From positions 246,237-310,236 of the forward strand of contig NZ_NMVP01000033.1 in NCBI RefSeq assembly GCF_002250705.1: a DNA stretch of 64,000 bases, read 5' to 3'. This stretch comes from Enemella evansiae (lineage in GTDB: Bacteria > Actinomycetota > Actinomycetes > Propionibacteriales > Propionibacteriaceae). A model generated the notes under the pieces. That model ran no database searches. It was given only the letters and a program-made list of their open reading frames with translations, and was not told the DNA's origin. How positions within the stretch are numbered: the stretch's first letter is position 1; each line of letters starts with the position of its first letter. Below, piece by piece: positions 33,429 to 41,354 of the stretch. Made by a program: the position numbers and the translations under genes.

Positions 33429-34073
33429 ATGCAGGACAGCAGCGGAACCCGTCAGGGCACGGTCGCCAGACAACGCCTGCCCCGCAAGCAACGGCGGCTG
33501 CAGCTGCTGGACGTGGCGGGCGCGGTGTTCGCCGCCAAGGGCTATCACAGCGCCGCGATGGATGACATCGCCGAGGCCGCGGGCGTCTCCAAACCCGTGC
33601 TGTACCAGCATTTCGCCTCCAAGCTCGACCTCTACCTGGCGCTCGTCGATCGGGCCTGCGACCAGCTCGTCGAGCGGGTCACCGCCGCGCTGCGCTCCAC
33701 CGAGGAGAACCGCGAGCGGGTCTATCGCACCATCGGCGCCTTCTACGACTTCGTCGCCGATTCGGGGCGGTCGTTCCGCTTCGTGTTCGAGTCCGACCTG
33801 ACCGGCGACGCCCAGGTCCAGGAACGGCTGTGGCGGGCCCACCAGGACATCGCCCGGGAGATCGGCGCGGTGATCGCCGGCGACACCGGCCTGCCGGATG
33901 AGCAGGCCGAGCTGCTCGGGATGTCCCTGGTCGGGATGGCCCAGGTCAGTGCCCGGCACTGGGCCGCCGAGGCCAGCGCCGAGGTCGATGTGCGGCGGGC
34001 GGTGGATCTGATCTACTCGCTGGCCTGGCGCGGCATCCGCACCTTCCCCAAGCACGACACCGCCGAACACTGA
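33429..34073 (+). CDS. TetR-family transcriptional regulator
   Basis: A 214-residue TetR regulator: the HTH lies at about residues 25-65 (LLDVAGAVFAAKGYHSAAMDDIAEAAGVSKPVLYQHFASK) and is followed by an all-helical ligand-binding domain. Position after moeZ and upstream (in mycobacterial order) of the DUF3107 and helicase genes fits the conserved Rv3208-type regulator. Here a 22-kb block separates it from those partners. The ligand is unknown. Confidence 0.88.
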   Translation: MQDSSGTRQGTVARQRLPRKQRRLQLLDVAGAVFAAKGYHSAAMDDIAEAAGVSKPVLYQHFASKLDLYLALVDRACDQLVERVTAALRSTEENRERVYRTIGAFYDFVADSGRSFRFVFESDLTGDAQVQERLWRAHQDIAREIGAVIAGDTGLPDEQAELLGMSLVGMAQVSARHWAAEASAEVDVRRAVDLIYSLAWRGIRTFPKHDTAEH

Positions 34074-34173
34074 CCCCTCCCCGAAACCCGTTCCCGGGGG
34101 TGCCGAATCCGGCGGCCAAGCAACACCCCGCCCCGGTAGATTGTCCGCAACACCCGTCCACCGAGGGGACACG

Positions 34174-35445
34174 ATGAGCAGCATGCAACCAGACCCGAGC
34201 GCCGCCGCGGCCGCCCAGCCGGCGCCACTCACCCCGCCCGCGGGCGCGGAGAGCGTGCTCACCCTGGAAGCACCCGCGGCGCCGGCACCGGTGACCGCCA
34301 CCCAGGCGCCGAAGATGGCGCCACCGGTCAAGGCCGAGCAGGTGCCGGTGCTGGATCAGAAGGTGGAGGCGTTCATGGGCGCGCTCACCTCGGCGCAGGC
34401 CAAATCGCCGGAGATGGAGGCCCAGGCCACCGCGGTCCGCAACATGGGCGATGCCGATGTCCGCAAGGCCGCCGAGACCTCCAACCGGTTGCTGAACGCA
34501 CCGGTCAAGGCGCTCAAGGAGGGCGGCATCTCCCAGGGCTCCTCGATCGGGAAGACCTTGCTGGAGCTGCGGCGTACCGTCGAAGACCTCGATCCGGCCC
34601 AGGCGACCGGGGTGCGCAAGTTCCTCGGGATGATCCCGATGGGCGACAAGATCGTCGACTACTTCCGCAAGTACCAGTCCGCCCAGTCCCATCTCAACGG
34701 CCTGCTGCACTCCTTGCAGAACGGCAAGGACGAGCTGACCAAGGACAATGTCGCGCTGAACATGGAGAAGCAGAACCTGTGGGCGACCATGGGCCGGCTG
34801 AACCAGTACATCTACATCGCCGAACGCCTGGACGCGAAGCTGTCGGCGCAGATCGCCGAGCTGGAGATGGCCGATCCGGACAAGGCGCAGGCGCTCAGCC
34901 AGGACGTGCTCTTCTATGTCCGCCAGAAGCACCAGGATCTGCTGACCCAGCTCGCGGTCTCGATCCAGAGCTATCTGGCGATCGACATCATCATCAAGAA
35001 CAACCTGGAGCTGATCAAGGGCGTCGACCGGGCGGCGACCACGACCATGTCCGCGCTGCGGACCGCGGTGATCGTCTCCCAGGCGCTCACCAATCAGCGA
35101 CTGGTGCTGGACCAGATCACCGCGTTGAACACCACCACCAGCAACATCATCGAGCAGACCTCGCTGGCGCTGAAGCAGAACTCCGCCGACATCCAGAAAC
35201 AGGCCGCCGAGGCCAGCGTCGGGCTGCCGCAGCTGCAGAACGCCTTCGCCAACATCTACGCCACCATGGATTCGATCGACCAGTTCAAGCTGCAGGCGCT
35301 GGATTCGATGGCGCAGACCATCGGTGTGCTGGAGCACGAGGTGGACAAGTCCAAGGCCTATCTGGACCGGGTTTCCCAGGCCGACCAGCGGCTGGCGTCG
35401 GGTTCGATGGACTTCGAGGGCGGTACGCCCGGTCAGGGCCGGTAG
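34174..35445 (+). CDS. TelA-like (toxic anion resistance) family protein
   Basis: A 423-residue protein. After a Pro/Ala-rich N-terminus of about 60 residues comes a long helical TelA domain: LRRTVEDLDPA, KYQSAQSHLNGLLHSLQNGKDEL, QDVLFYVRQKHQDLLTQLAV and IDIIIKNNLELIKGVDRAATTTMSALRTAVIV. TelA proteins were named from tellurite resistance but their actual role is unknown; many sit in stress or envelope-signalling clusters. GAGGGG lies 6 bases before the ATG at 34174. It is the first gene of an eight-gene coupled run ending in pknG and a PP2C phosphatase. Confidence 0.85.
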   Translation: MSSMQPDPSAAAAAQPAPLTPPAGAESVLTLEAPAAPAPVTATQAPKMAPPVKAEQVPVLDQKVEAFMGALTSAQAKSPEMEAQATAVRNMGDADVRKAAETSNRLLNAPVKALKEGGISQGSSIGKTLLELRRTVEDLDPAQATGVRKFLGMIPMGDKIVDYFRKYQSAQSHLNGLLHSLQNGKDELTKDNVALNMEKQNLWATMGRLNQYIYIAERLDAKLSAQIAELEMADPDKAQALSQDVLFYVRQKHQDLLTQLAVSIQSYLAIDIIIKNNLELIKGVDRAATTTMSALRTAVIVSQALTNQRLVLDQITALNTTTSNIIEQTSLALKQNSADIQKQAAEASVGLPQLQNAFANIYATMDSIDQFKLQALDSMAQTIGVLEHEVDKSKAYLDRVSQADQRLASGSMDFEGGTPGQGR

Positions 35446-35448
35446 CCG

Positions 35449-36072
35449 ATGGGTTTCCTGGACTGGGTACGCGGGGTCAACGAGAAGCTCGAGCCCGAGG
35501 GTGCGACGACCGCGCCGAAGGTGCCGACCGAGCACGACATCCTCAACGCCCTGGACCGTACCGAGGAACTCGCCGCCCGGGCCCAGTTGAATCCGGTGGT
35601 GCTGGCGCGGGTACGCCGGGTCTCCACCGGTGTGCGCGAGACGCTGCCGCGGATGCGCAGCGTGGGGCTGGGTTCCTCGGACAGTTACGCGGTGATGGCC
35701 ACCGCCACCGACTATCTGCCGGAGGCTCTGGGGGCGTACCTGCGGCTGCCCAGGGACTGGGCGGACTCGCGGCCGATCGAGGCCGGCAAGACCAGCCTGA
35801 TGCTGCTGATCGACCAGCTCGACCTGCTGGGCGCGACGATGGACAAGATCTTCGACGCGGTGGCCCGTTCCGACGCCGAGGCCCTGGTCGCGCACGGCCG
35901 CTTCCTGACCGCCCGCTTCGGCGGCGAGTCGACCGGTGGCGAACTCGATCTGAATGCCGCCCAGCAGCAACCGCCCCAGCCGACCCAGGCTCCGCAATCC
36001 CAGCCAGCACGGCAATCCCCGCCGATGCAGTCCTCCCCCCAGCAGCCCGCCAATCCGCTCGACCTGCCCTGA
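35449..36072 (+). CDS. Unknown protein partnered with TelA
   Basis: 207 residues, starting 3 bases after the TelA-like gene. The N-terminal 150 residues are helical (MGFLDWVRGVNEKLEPE, LARVRRVSTGVRETLPRMRSVGLG, DSYAVMATATDYLPEALGAYLRL) and the last 50 are low-complexity Gln/Pro. No signal peptide or membrane segment. I do not recognise the family by name. Tight spacing and the TelA neighbour suggest a complex with it; in other bacteria TelA is often paired with a small helical XpaC-like protein, which this resembles in size and position only. Confidence 0.6.
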   Translation: MGFLDWVRGVNEKLEPEGATTAPKVPTEHDILNALDRTEELAARAQLNPVVLARVRRVSTGVRETLPRMRSVGLGSSDSYAVMATATDYLPEALGAYLRLPRDWADSRPIEAGKTSLMLLIDQLDLLGATMDKIFDAVARSDAEALVAHGRFLTARFGGESTGGELDLNAAQQQPPQPTQAPQSQPARQSPPMQSSPQQPANPLDLP

Positions 36073-36089
36073 GCGCCGAGGAGTCACCG

Positions 36090-37829
36090 ATGTCCGAGAC
36101 AACCGGAAGTCTTGCCGACGCCCTCGATCGGCTGGAGGTCGTCGCCGACGCCGCCGGGCTCGATCCCGCCGCCGCGCGCGAGGAGGGGATGGCGCTCGCC
36201 GCGACCGTCTCCGAGGCCGGGCGGCAGGCCTTCATCGACTGGGCCGACCAGGTCGGCGAACCACCCAGCGCGGAACGGTTCATGGGGATGGCCCAGCGGG
36301 GTCGCCGCTGGCGCGGCGCGCCCACCGCGCTGCTGCACGAGCTGATCCAGTCCCGGCCGAAGCAGGCCCCGGCGTACGCGCGGGTGCTGGCCGAGGTCGC
36401 CACCAGCGCCTGCAACCTGGGCGAACCCAACCAGCGGGTCGCCGGCAACGCCCAGGCCGTCGCCGCCGCCCAGCTGGCAGCGCTGCCCGGCCACCCCCCG
36501 ACGCCGAACCCGACCCCGGCCAACCCGCCGCAGCCCGGTGAACCCGCCGCACCGGTGGCGAGCGAGCCGCCGAACCGGGCCCAGGAGTTCGCCCGGCAGG
36601 CGCCGCAGGTGCTGCGCACTGTGCTGGACCAGCTGCAGAGCAGCGTCCGCCGCCAGCAGCAGGACTTCCCGGGCCGCGCCACCTCCCCGCTCGGCTCCAG
36701 CCTCGACCTTGACCCGACCCAGCCGCTCGGCCCGGGTGCCTTCGGCGGGCTGCCGGGCGGTCAGGCACCGGCACAACCGGCCCCGACCGAGCCCGCGCCC
36801 ACCGAGCCCGCACCGACCCAGCCGGCACCCGCTACCGAGGCCACCGAGGACACCGAACCGGAACCGGAGCCCAGGACGCTGGAGGAGCTGCTCGCCGAAC
36901 TCGACGGGCTGACCGGCCTGGCCCGGGTCAAGGACGAGATCCACAAGCAGGCCGCGGTGCTGCGCGTCGAAGGCCTGCGCGCCAAGGAAGGGCTCGCCAG
37001 CCCGACGGTGACCCGGCACCTGGTCTTCGTCGGCAATCCCGGGACCGGCAAGACGACCGTGGCCCGGTTGGTCGCCGGCATCTACCGGGCGCTCGGGCTG
37101 CTCAGCAAGGGCCAGCTGGTCGAGGTGGACCGCTCGGAGCTGGTCGCCGGTTACCTCGGCCAGACCGCGATCAAGACCGCCGAGGTCGTCGACTCGGCGA
37201 TCGGCGGGGTGCTGTTCATCGATGAGGCCTATTCGCTCTCCGGCGACCAGTACGGCACCGAGGCGATCAACACCCTGGTCAAGGAGATGGAGGACAACCG
37301 CGACGATCTGGTGGTGATCGTGGCCGGATATCCGCTGCCGATGCAGGTCTTCATCGCCGAGAACCCGGGCCTCACCTCCCGCTTCCGGACCACCATCTCC
37401 TTCGACGACTACACCGATGAGGAACTGGTCGAGATCTTCACCGGGATGGTCGAGAACGCCGACTACGACGCCCCCACCGAAACCGTCGACCGGTTCCGCG
37501 GTCTGCTCGCCGAACAGGTCCGCGACTCGACCTTCGGCAACGGCAGGTACGCCCGGAACTGCCTGGAGGCGGCGGTCGGTGCGCACGCCTGGCGGTTGCG
37601 CGAGGTGGACGAGCCGACGCTGGATGAGCTGCGCCAGCTGCTGCCCGACGACCTCGGTGAGCTGGACGACGAGGAGGACGAGCTCCCCGATCTGGCCGGT
37701 CTGCAGCCGGCCCCCGGGCAGCCGCTGACCGCGCCCGAGGAGGTTTCCGAGGCCGAGGATCCCGGCACCGTCGACTTCGGCGATGAGCCGGAATCCGAAC
37801 CCAGCAAGGAATCCGGGGCGAGGTCGTGA
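36090..37829 (+). CDS. CbbX/SpoVK-like AAA+ ATPase with proline-rich linker
   Basis: 579 residues in three parts. Residues 1-150 are a helical domain of unknown type; 150-265 a Pro/Ala linker with repeated APTEP units; from about 270 a CbbX-type AAA+ module (LDGLTGLARVKDEIHKQA, Walker A GNPGTGKTT at about 317, GGVLFIDEAYSLSG at about 371, sensor/arginine-finger region LTSRFRTTISFDDY). The C-terminus is acidic. CbbX, SpoVK and ESX-type EccA share this module, which remodels protein complexes; no RuBisCO or ESX genes are near. The GAGGAG ribosome site supports the ATG at 36090. The GTG start of glnX overlaps its stop. Confidence 0.85.
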   Translation: MSETTGSLADALDRLEVVADAAGLDPAAAREEGMALAATVSEAGRQAFIDWADQVGEPPSAERFMGMAQRGRRWRGAPTALLHELIQSRPKQAPAYARVLAEVATSACNLGEPNQRVAGNAQAVAAAQLAALPGHPPTPNPTPANPPQPGEPAAPVASEPPNRAQEFARQAPQVLRTVLDQLQSSVRRQQQDFPGRATSPLGSSLDLDPTQPLGPGAFGGLPGGQAPAQPAPTEPAPTEPAPTQPAPATEATEDTEPEPEPRTLEELLAELDGLTGLARVKDEIHKQAAVLRVEGLRAKEGLASPTVTRHLVFVGNPGTGKTTVARLVAGIYRALGLLSKGQLVEVDRSELVAGYLGQTAIKTAEVVDSAIGGVLFIDEAYSLSGDQYGTEAINTLVKEMEDNRDDLVVIVAGYPLPMQVFIAENPGLTSRFRTTISFDDYTDEELVEIFTGMVENADYDAPTETVDRFRGLLAEQVRDSTFGNGRYARNCLEAAVGAHAWRLREVDEPTLDELRQLLPDDLGELDDEEDELPDLAGLQPAPGQPLTAPEEVSEAEDPGTVDFGDEPESEPSKESGARS

Positions 37830-39166
37830 CCGCAGCTCCCGCACCCCAGCAGGCACCAGCAGCCCAGCAACGACCACCCGGCCAGGCGCGGAAACCCGAC
37901 GTCGCCCTGCCGGTCGGTGGTGCACCGACGCGGTTGCCCGGTCCGCTGGCGAAGGTCGCCGCACTGCCGACCCCGAAGCTGCTGCGATTGCTGCTGGCCT
38001 GCGTGATCCTGTTCACGACGCTGTTCGGGGTCGCCGCCGGCACGGTGCTGCTGAGCGCCCAGAACCGGATGGCCGAGGCGGTCCGCAACACCGACCAATT
38101 GCTGCGAGTGCAGACGATCCGGGCGGAGATGCTGCGCGCCGACGCGACCCTGTCCAACTCCTTCCTGCTCGGCGGCCAGGAGCAGGCGTCCCAGCAGCAG
38201 GCGTACCAGCAGGCCCTGGAGAATGCCGAACAACTGGTCGTCGAAGCGGCCGAGGCGCAACCGGCCGACCGCACCGCGCTGGTCCGGGTGAATGCCGGGA
38301 TGGGCAGCTATGCACGCACCATGGAGCAGGCTCGCGACAACAACCGGCAGGGTTTCCCGGTCGGCCAGGCGTACCTGACCGAAGCCGGTACCGAACTGCG
38401 CACCGGCATCCTGCCGATCCTGGATTCCTTGGTGAACAGCAATTCCGTGCGGGTCGCCGACCAGACCGAAGACGCCCCGCAGGGCTGGATCGTGGTCAGC
38501 GGGCTGCTCGCGCTCGGCTTCCTGGCGCTGACCATGGTGGTCATCGCGAGCCGCTTCCGCCGGCTGTTCAACCCCGGACTGGTCGCGGCGACGGTGCTGG
38601 TGCTGGCCGGGTTGATGACCGCTTCGATGACACTGACCAACAACGCCACCACGATGCACACGGTGAACAGTGAATCGCTGGCCACCGCGCAGGCCGCCGC
38701 CACCGCGCGGGCCCAGGCCTCCGACGCCAAGGTCTATGAGAACCTCACCCTCATCGCCCGCTCCGGCGGTGGTCGACTGGAGCAGTCCTGGGCGGACGCC
38801 TCCTGGGAGACCCGCTATGCATTGCGGCGGGTCCCCGACGCGATCGAACGCGAACGCCTGACCGGGTTGTGGGACCAGCACTCGTTCGTCCATCTGCGGA
38901 TCCGGACCGCCGATGCCGCCGGCCGTTGGGACGACGCCCGGGACCTGGCGACCAACAGCGAGCCGAGCGGCTCGAACATGACCTTCGGCCGCTTCGACAC
39001 CGAGATCACCAAGGTGATGACCGATTCCGGGGTCCGGGCCGCGACCAGTCTGCGCAACCAGCGGGGCGGCCTGATCGCCGCCGCCGTGCTCAGCATGCTG
39101 GCCGCGCTCGCGGCCATCGCCGGCGCCGTCTGGGGCGTACGCACCCGGTTGAAGGAGTACGCCTGA
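37826..39166 (+). CDS. glnX: GlnX-like membrane sensor
   Basis: 446 residues with four predicted membrane helices (about 52-77, 221-241, 250-270, 415-437), so two extracytoplasmic helical regions resembling four-helix ligand-sensing domains. It is directly followed by a GlnH-type lipoprotein, and pknG lies one gene later; in mycobacteria and Corynebacterium, glnX, glnH and pknG form an operon in which GlnH senses aspartate/glutamate outside the cell and GlnX relays the signal to PknG. Assignment rests on this context, size and topology. The start (GTG at 37826) overlaps the AAA+ stop and its stop forms TGATG with glnH. Confidence 0.75.
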   Translation: MTAAPAPQQAPAAQQRPPGQARKPDVALPVGGAPTRLPGPLAKVAALPTPKLLRLLLACVILFTTLFGVAAGTVLLSAQNRMAEAVRNTDQLLRVQTIRAEMLRADATLSNSFLLGGQEQASQQQAYQQALENAEQLVVEAAEAQPADRTALVRVNAGMGSYARTMEQARDNNRQGFPVGQAYLTEAGTELRTGILPILDSLVNSNSVRVADQTEDAPQGWIVVSGLLALGFLALTMVVIASRFRRLFNPGLVAATVLVLAGLMTASMTLTNNATTMHTVNSESLATAQAAATARAQASDAKVYENLTLIARSGGGRLEQSWADASWETRYALRRVPDAIERERLTGLWDQHSFVHLRIRTADAAGRWDDARDLATNSEPSGSNMTFGRFDTEITKVMTDSGVRAATSLRNQRGGLIAAAVLSMLAALAAIAGAVWGVRTRLKEYA

Positions 39167-40122
39167 TGCCCCGCTTCCCACGTCCTCGCGCACTGGCCCC
39201 GGTGCTGGTGGCACTGGCGGTGCTGCTGGCCGGCTGCTCCGCCGGGTACCGGCCCACCGACGTGCCGTATCGGCCAACCCCCACTCAGAGGGGTGGTGGC
39301 CTGACCCAGGAGTGCTCGAATCCCGGCCGGAGCTTCGACCCGAGCGAACTCCCACCGGCCGGACAGGTCCCCAGCAACTCGTCGATGGGCCGGGTCGCCG
39401 ACCGTGGCCGGCTGATCGTCGGCGTCTCCTCCGACACCCTCACGATGGCCTCCCGGGACGCCCGCACCGGCGACATCACCGGGTTCGAGATCGATCTGGC
39501 CCGCGGCATCGCCGAGGCGATTCTCGGCCCGGGCGCCAAGCTGGACCTGCGGGTGGTCACTCCCGCCGATGCGCTCGCCCAGATCGACGGCGGCGAGATC
39601 GATCTGGTCATCGACCAGGTCGCGATGGACTGCGCCGCCTGGAACGGGGCCGCGGTGTCGGCGCCCTATCTCAGCACCGATCATGCCGCCATCGAGCGCC
39701 CCGGGGTGTCGCCCAGTGCCGATGCTGCCGAGCGCAGGAGCGTCTGCACACCGGCCGGCACGGCCATCGACGCCTGGATCGGGAGTCAGGCGCCGAGCCG
39801 GCCCAGGGTCACCGGCCGGACCTGGAGCGACTGCCTGATGAAGTTCCAGCGCGGTGAGGCCGACTCCCTGGTCGCACCGCGGCCCATCGCCCGCGGTCTG
39901 GCCGCCCAGGACCCGTACGCCGAGGTCGGCCCGGAGCCCTGGATCCCGATCTCGTTCGCCGTGCTGGCGCCGAAGCAGAATAGGGACATGATCCGATTCG
40001 TGAACGCGGTGCTCGCCCAGCGGGTCAGCAGCGGTGAGTGGCAGCGCAGCTACGACCGGTGGGTCCGCCCCTACGCCGGTGACGGCCGGCCGCCGCAGCC
40101 GCAGTACGGGAGGGCCGCGTGA
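39166..40122 (+). CDS. glnH: GlnH-like glutamate/aspartate-binding lipoprotein
   Basis: 318 residues. A signal peptide with lipobox LLAGC (Cys about 24) is followed by a family-3 solute-binding domain (GRLIVGVSSDTLTMASRD, GFEIDLARGIAEAI, IDLVIDQVAMD). Four further Cys in the mature protein (QEC, MDC, SVC, SDC) suggest two disulfides. There is no ABC permease nearby, so it is a sensor rather than a transport component; with GlnX it would signal amino-acid availability to PknG. The ATG at 39166 overlaps the glnX stop (TGATG). Confidence 0.85.
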   Translation: MPRFPRPRALAPVLVALAVLLAGCSAGYRPTDVPYRPTPTQRGGGLTQECSNPGRSFDPSELPPAGQVPSNSSMGRVADRGRLIVGVSSDTLTMASRDARTGDITGFEIDLARGIAEAILGPGAKLDLRVVTPADALAQIDGGEIDLVIDQVAMDCAAWNGAAVSAPYLSTDHAAIERPGVSPSADAAERRSVCTPAGTAIDAWIGSQAPSRPRVTGRTWSDCLMKFQRGEADSLVAPRPIARGLAAQDPYAEVGPEPWIPISFAVLAPKQNRDMIRFVNAVLAQRVSSGEWQRSYDRWVRPYAGDGRPPQPQYGRAA

Positions 40123-41354
40123 CCACCACCGAACGGGCCCGGGCCGCGGTCGCCCCGCTCGCCCCCGGGCGGATCGGCGTACCGCTGCCGGCGGAGGTCA
40201 TCCACCGCTATCTCGGCGAACTCGACACCTGGGTCGCCGCCCGGCGCCGCGAGCTCGACCTGCTCGACGCCGCCGTGGTCCGCTCCCCGCAACGGGCGCA
40301 GCTGACCCGCGACATGATGCTGTCGATGGCGCTGTGGAAGGCGGTCAAGGACCGGCTCGATCTGCTGCTGGCCACCTGGGATTCCGGCCGGGTCGGTGCC
40401 ACCGAACGGGAGCGGATCTCCGCCCTGGTCTGGGGACGGTTGGACGCCACCCTCGACCCCTCGCTGCTGGCCCGCGCGGATGCCGGCGATGGGCAGCCGC
40501 ACGCCCCCGGCAGCACCCAGAGCGGGCTGGCGGTGTCACTGCCGGAGGCCTGCCGGCTCTCCGATGCGATGGCGGCCCAGCTGCGGACCCGGCTCGCGCT
40601 CGACCCGGCGGCCGATGAGCTGACCTCCCGGCTGCGGGATCTGCGCGCCCAGCTGGAGCGGATCCGCGACCAGGTGCAGCTCGAACCGGCCGCGCTGCGT
40701 GCCGCGCCCGAGGCCCAGCTCGCCGACCTCGACACCCGGGTCCGTGAGCTGACCGAGAAGCACAGCCGGGGTGGTGATGTCGGCGGCATGATCGGACCCG
40801 CCGAGATCGAGGCCGCCCGCTTCGAACGCGACCTGATCGTCGGTGGCGTGGAACGCCGCCGCGCCCGTGGGCTGGTGGATCGCGCCCGCGAACTGCGGGC
40901 CGATCTGGAATCGCGGGAGGTCGCCCTCACCCGGCTCGTCGACCAGTGCGTCCGGCAGGTCGCACCGGCGCCGAAGTATGCCGTCCCGGACGTCGCCGCA
41001 CTCGGTGAACTGCCGAACACCGCCGAGAAGATCGAGGCCTACCTGCAACGGCTGGACCAGGTGAGCCGGGCGATGCAGGTCGTCCAGGACTCCTATTCCC
41101 GGGCCCTGGGTGAACGCGAGAAACTGTTGCAGCGCATGGAATCCGAGCGAGCGAAGGCGGCCGCGGCCGGTTTCGCCGGTGACAGCGATCTGGTCGCCAT
41201 CGATGCGATCACCAGCGATGTGCTGCAGCGCCGGCCCTCCCCCATCCCGCTCGCCACCGAACTCGTCGAGGCCTACGAGATGGGCGTGCAGTGGCTGATC
41301 TCGCGTGACCGCGAAGGGCTGCTCTCCGGTGACCGCGAAGGAGCGACCCGGTGA
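40119..41354 (+). CDS. Coiled-coil protein of unknown function in the pknG operon
   Basis: 411 residues, cytosolic, rich in Arg/Glu/Ala/Leu. Long helical or coiled-coil segments occur at about 170-225 (DELTSRLRDLRAQLERIRDQ), 225-290 (ARFERDLIVGGVERRRARGLVDRARELRADLESRE) and 305-350 (TAEKIEAYLQRLDQVSRAMQVVQDSY). No catalytic motif or membrane segment found. It starts with GTGA inside glnH's stop and ends with GTGA inside pknG's start, so it is made with both. It is not part of the basic mycobacterial glnX-glnH-pknG set as I know it. A scaffold linking GlnX/TelA to the kinase is a guess. Confidence 0.65.
   Translation: MTTTERARAAVAPLAPGRIGVPLPAEVIHRYLGELDTWVAARRRELDLLDAAVVRSPQRAQLTRDMMLSMALWKAVKDRLDLLLATWDSGRVGATERERISALVWGRLDATLDPSLLARADAGDGQPHAPGSTQSGLAVSLPEACRLSDAMAAQLRTRLALDPAADELTSRLRDLRAQLERIRDQVQLEPAALRAAPEAQLADLDTRVRELTEKHSRGGDVGGMIGPAEIEAARFERDLIVGGVERRRARGLVDRARELRADLESREVALTRLVDQCVRQVAPAPKYAVPDVAALGELPNTAEKIEAYLQRLDQVSRAMQVVQDSYSRALGEREKLLQRMESERAKAAAAGFAGDSDLVAIDAITSDVLQRRPSPIPLATELVEAYEMGVQWLISRDREGLLSGDREGATR

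Noticed and set aside
34174..35445. Tellurite resistance function for the TelA-like protein
   Set aside because: No terZ/terD-type stress genes nearby; the family name reflects one phenotype and the context here is PknG signalling.
36090..37829. RuBisCO activase (CbbX) or ESX EccA identity for the AAA+ protein
   Set aside because: No RuBisCO or type VII secretion genes in the window, and the N-terminal domain lacks the TPR fold of EccA.
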